NCBI RefSeq assembly: GCF_023101205.1
Contig: NZ_CP078078.1
Coordinates: 3,233,411-3,297,410, forward strand
Origin: Microbacterium aurugineum
GTDB taxonomy: Bacteria > Actinomycetota > Actinomycetes > Actinomycetales > Microbacteriaceae
Direction of reading: 5' to 3'
Length of the DNA: 64,000 nucleotides
Part shown: piece after piece, positions 61,298 through 64,000 of the stretch
Layout of the letters: each line of letters opens with the position of its first letter
Numbering within the stretch: the first letter of the stretch is position 1
The notes under the pieces: model-generated
Seen by the model: only the letters and a program-made list of their open reading frames with translations
Told to the model about the DNA's origin: nothing
Database searches by the model: none
Program-made: the position numbers and the translations under genes

Positions 61298-62574
61298 TCG
61301 CCGCCGAACCCGATCGATGTGGCCTCCTGCTGCACGGCTCGGAGCGCCTCCGCCGGATCCGACCCGGTCTTGGTGACGGCCTCCACCTGCGCGTCGAGGC
61401 TCGTCGCGATCTGCTCCCACGTCGTGATCGACGGCGGTGCCTTCGCGGTCTCGAGCTGCGTCCCGAAGACGGCGAGCTTCTCATCCGACTTCAATGCATC
61501 GGTCGTCCATGCCCCCTTGACGGAAGGCAGGTCGCCGACGATGTCGAACCACGAGGCCTGGGTCTCCTCCTCGGTGAGGAACTGCACGAGCTTCCACGCG
61601 GCATCCCGGTTCTTCGTGTTCGAGAACACGCCGAGGTTCGAGCCGCCGACGAACGAGGCCTCCTTCTCGGCAGAGGGCATCACCGCGACGCCGTATTTGT
61701 CGGCGAATCCCTCGCCGCCCAGCGCTTCGACGCTGCCGATCATCCAGGGACCGGAGATGAACATCGGCACACGGCCATCGACGAAGTCCGCCTCCGTCGT
61801 GCCCTCGGTGGGGGCGCTGTCGGCGAGACCGTCGGTGAAGAACGACTGGTAATAGGACAACGCGTCCGCGTTCTCCGGAGAGTCGAACGTGAACTCGGTC
61901 AGGGCGTCGTTCGTGATGTCGCCGCCCGCCTGCCACATGAACGGGAGCAGCGTCTGCCAGGAACCGGTTCCGCCGGGCTGCAGGCTGATGCCCCAGTCCA
62001 CTCCCGGCTGCGTCTTCATTGCGGCCGCCATGTCGTGCAGTCCGTCCCAGTCCGTCGGCGGCTCGGTGATGCCGGCGGCCTCGGCGATGTCAGTGCGGTA
62101 GAACACGACGCGGGTCTCGACGTACCACGGCACGCCGTAGGAGACGCCGTCCACCAGGTTCGTGGCGTTCGCGCCCTCGAAGAAGACGCTGTCGTCGATC
62201 TGCGCGGGCACCGGGTCGAGCGCGTTCAGGCCGGCGAACTCACCCATCCAGGTCGTGCCCACCTGAGCCACGTCCGGTGTGGTGCCTGACGCGATCGCGG
62301 CGATGAACTTGTCGTGCGCAGAACCCCAGGGCACCGCGGTGACCTCGACGTCGACGTCGGGGTTCTGTTCCTCGAAGGTCTTCGTCAGCTCGTCGAGGTT
62401 CTCCCCCTCGGCTCCCATGGCCCAGACGGTGAGGCTGCCGGTGGCCGGTCCGTCGGAGATGTCCTCCGCTCCTCCGCCCTCCGCGGGCCCGGCATCCGCC
62501 CTCCCGCAGGCCGTCAATGTCGCCAGTGTCACGCCGACGAGCGCGAACGCCGCCAGTCTCTTGTTGATTCTCAT
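61294..62574 (-). CDS. CUT1-type sugar-binding lipoprotein
   Basis: The 426-residue precursor starts at ATG 62574 (GGAAGG upstream) and has a lipobox LTAC with Cys23. The SBP family 1 fold has SLTVWAMGAEGENLDELTKT, aromatic residues in the binding cleft and an FISGPWMIGSVEALGGEGF segment. It would bind beta-glucan oligosaccharides if the neighbouring enzymes are read correctly. It lies 58 bp after the glucanase gene. Confidence 0.88.
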   Translation of the reverse strand: MRINKRLAAFALVGVTLATLTACGRADAGPAEGGGAEDISDGPATGSLTVWAMGAEGENLDELTKTFEEQNPDVDVEVTAVPWGSAHDKFIAAIASGTTPDVAQVGTTWMGEFAGLNALDPVPAQIDDSVFFEGANATNLVDGVSYGVPWYVETRVVFYRTDIAEAAGITEPPTDWDGLHDMAAAMKTQPGVDWGISLQPGGTGSWQTLLPFMWQAGGDITNDALTEFTFDSPENADALSYYQSFFTDGLADSAPTEGTTEADFVDGRVPMFISGPWMIGSVEALGGEGFADKYGVAVMPSAEKEASFVGGSNLGVFSNTKNRDAAWKLVQFLTEEETQASWFDIVGDLPSVKGAWTTDALKSDEKLAVFGTQLETAKAPPSITTWEQIATSLDAQVEAVTKTGSDPAEALRAVQQEATSIGFGGE

Positions 62575-62632
62575 GTGATCGCCTTCCGATCTGATGGGGT
62601 CTTGCTTCTTGTCGACGCCTGGCGGACGCTGC

Positions 62633-64000
62633 TCAGGCGCGTCCGGCACCGAACCTCTCGATACCGATGACCGGGCGGAGCCGGTTTTCGACGGCCCGCG
62701 TCGCGAAGCCTCGACGGACGACGCCGTCACAGAGCACGTTGCCGATCGCGCCCATCACCATCGCCTGATCGAGCGAGAGGTGACGACGGGAGACCGTGCC
62801 CGATCGCACGGCGACGGCGTCGAAGAAGCCGCCGCGCCCGTACGCGTCGAAGTCCCGCTGGATGTTCGCGAGGTTCGTGAACGCCTCCGCCGGCTCGTGC
62901 ATCATCGCGAGGAACGCGGCGTGCGGGGTGACCACGCCGTCTCCGTAGGTCGGTGTCGGGTTCGTCGCCGGCCGACAGTCGCCGAAGCCGGGGTCGAAAT
63001 TCGTTCCCTCCTGGTCGGACAGGTAACCGTCGGGGTTGAGTCCGAGCGCGTCGACGCCGTACTCGCGGTACCCGCCTGCCGGGTTGCTCGACGGGCTGAA
63101 CCCCCAATAGCCGTAGCCGGCCTCGTCGAGACCGTGCTCGCGCTGCGCCCGCACGTGCAGCGGGTGATTGCGCCCCCAGCTCCCGGGCGCCCACCGGGCC
63201 TCCGGCACGAACACGTCGGGCATGAGCTCCTCGAACATGCTGCCGCCCCAGCCCGGCACGATGCGCATCCCGCGGTAGGTGTACGCGCCTTCGTAGACGT
63301 CGAGACCGAAGTAGGTGCGACTCTCACCCACGGGCTGCATCTCGTGCCACGACCAGTCACAGGAGGCCGGGAAGGTGCGCCAGGACGCGTAGTACTGCTT
63401 TCCGGGGATCTGTCCCGTGATGATCCCGAGATAGGTGGTGATGCGCGTCTCGGACACCACGGTGTCGTAGTGGTGCGTGGTCAGCCACACCGGTTCGCCG
63501 CCGACGTGCGTGCCCCGGTAGACGCCGCCCGGCCGGTCGTGGTCGAAGGGGAAGAAGCCGCCGTGGATGAGTCCGCCCTCGCGCACCAGGTGCTCGGGGT
63601 CGCTGTTGTCGTTGTAGAACGCGTCCCACCGCATCCGGTCGAAGGCCTTGGACGCCCAGTGCGCCGCGCCCCGATCCGCGTTCTTCACCGTGAGCAGCGC
63701 GGCACCCAGCCATCCGTTGTCGACGCTGGAGCAGAAAGGATGGATGACATCGCCCGAATCGGGCCACGTGCGCAGCGCCTTGCCCGTGGCTTCGTCATAC
63801 CAGTTGTAGTACATGCCGCTCGGGGCGTGATGCTCCATGCGGTCGAGGGTCTTCAGGGTGCGGATGAGACGCCCGGTCGCTTCGCCCCGTGAGATGAGGC
63901 CGAGTTCTCGGGCGACGAGCGTCGACCACAGATAGCCACCGATGTTCGTCGGAGACGTGTAGCCGGAGCGCTCCCCGACGCTGAGCCCCTCGGTGATGTT
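62633..64000 (-). CDS. GH144-like endo-beta-1,2-glucanase (glycoamylase-like domain), N-terminus beyond right edge
   Basis: The frame is open from the window edge to a stop at 62633 (455 residues visible). The start is missing; the ATG at 63838 is internal. The glycoamylase-like (alpha/alpha)6 pattern is complete. It begins SGYTSPTNIGGYLWSTLVAR and continues with YYNWYDEATGKALR, CSSVDNGWLGAALLTVKNAD and GWGGSMFEELMPDVFVPE. Family GH144 enzymes cut beta-1,2-glucans to sophoro-oligosaccharides. Together with the GH94 enzyme and importer this gives a coherent pathway. Another glycoamylase-like specificity is possible. Confidence 0.75.
   Translation of the reverse strand, partial: NITEGLSVGERSGYTSPTNIGGYLWSTLVARELGLISRGEATGRLIRTLKTLDRMEHHAPSGMYYNWYDEATGKALRTWPDSGDVIHPFCSSVDNGWLGAALLTVKNADRGAAHWASKAFDRMRWDAFYNDNSDPEHLVREGGLIHGGFFPFDHDRPGGVYRGTHVGGEPVWLTTHHYDTVVSETRITTYLGIITGQIPGKQYYASWRTFPASCDWSWHEMQPVGESRTYFGLDVYEGAYTYRGMRIVPGWGGSMFEELMPDVFVPEARWAPGSWGRNHPLHVRAQREHGLDEAGYGYWGFSPSSNPAGGYREYGVDALGLNPDGYLSDQEGTNFDPGFGDCRPATNPTPTYGDGVVTPHAAFLAMMHEPAEAFTNLANIQRDFDAYGRGGFFDAVAVRSGTVSRRHLSLDQAMVMGAIGNVLCDGVVRRGFATRAVENRLRPVIGIERFGAGRA

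Noticed and set aside
1..64000. tRNA, rRNA, riboswitch or intact IS elements
   Set aside because: No cloverleaf, no rRNA core sequence, no transposase motif and no recognised riboswitch aptamer were seen by eye; short or divergent cases could be missed without a covariance search.

Overview
The window comes from a high-GC (roughly 70 % by eye) actinobacterium, most probably a Microbacteriaceae member such as Microbacterium. The reasons are the codon usage, many GTG/TTG starts, several apparently leaderless promoters (-10 box 6-7 nt before the start codon), a small DUF7882-type protein and the panC-panB operon preceded by a DUF2520 gene. This assignment is an inference from gene content. No rRNA, tRNA, CRISPR array, intact insertion sequence or replication origin was seen.

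Layout. 0-1.3 kb: an ArsR repressor and a two-domain SRPBCC protein cut by the left edge. 1.3-9.2 kb: a complete K+-scavenging operon on the minus strand in the order 31-codon ORF, kdpF, A, B, C, D, E. 9.4-13.5 kb: a polar amino-acid/ectoine-type ABC importer with a divergent GntR regulator. 13.6-25.1 kb: housekeeping and accessory genes (SDR, DUF7882/MarR pair, MarR with a small partner, ArsR/SRPBCC pair, SDR-DUF2867, BCCT osmolyte transporter, ABC1 kinase, PadR, DUF222-HNH protein), with a 12-unit 14-bp tandem repeat at 23.6-23.8 kb. 25.4-28 kb: pantothenate genes. 28.2-32 kb: two MFS transporters with TetR and ArsR repressors and matching palindromic operators.

32.7-36.0 kb is the most unusual region: three genes with visibly lower GC. 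A stand-alone HsdR-N-type PD-(D/E)xK nuclease is divergent from a MazG-like pyrophosphohydrolase and an overlapping GIY-YIG/SF1-helicase (DUF2075) fusion. I interpret this as a candidate anti-phage module. It is followed by a MerR/DUF4188 pair, membrane proteins of unknown function, an SDR, a BKACE-type enzyme and a MalY-type aminotransferase.

44.3-55.5 kb is a LacI-controlled sugar locus. LacI, a ROK kinase with a mannose-6-phosphate isomerase, and a CUT1 importer each have a LacI-type operator at the promoter. Downstream are an (alpha/alpha)6-type glycoside hydrolase split by a -1 frameshift, a secreted propeller-like protein and a GDSL hydrolase. 55.7-64 kb holds a second sugar locus: a TetR regulator, a GH94 1,2-beta-oligoglucan-phosphorylase-like enzyme, a CUT1 importer and a GH144-like glucanase cut by the right edge. 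Together these suggest beta-1,2-glucan use. Four foldback elements of 83-88 bp lie between genes at 44.2, 45.4 and 55.5 kb. Three of them share GTTCACAACTC-type or closely related ends.
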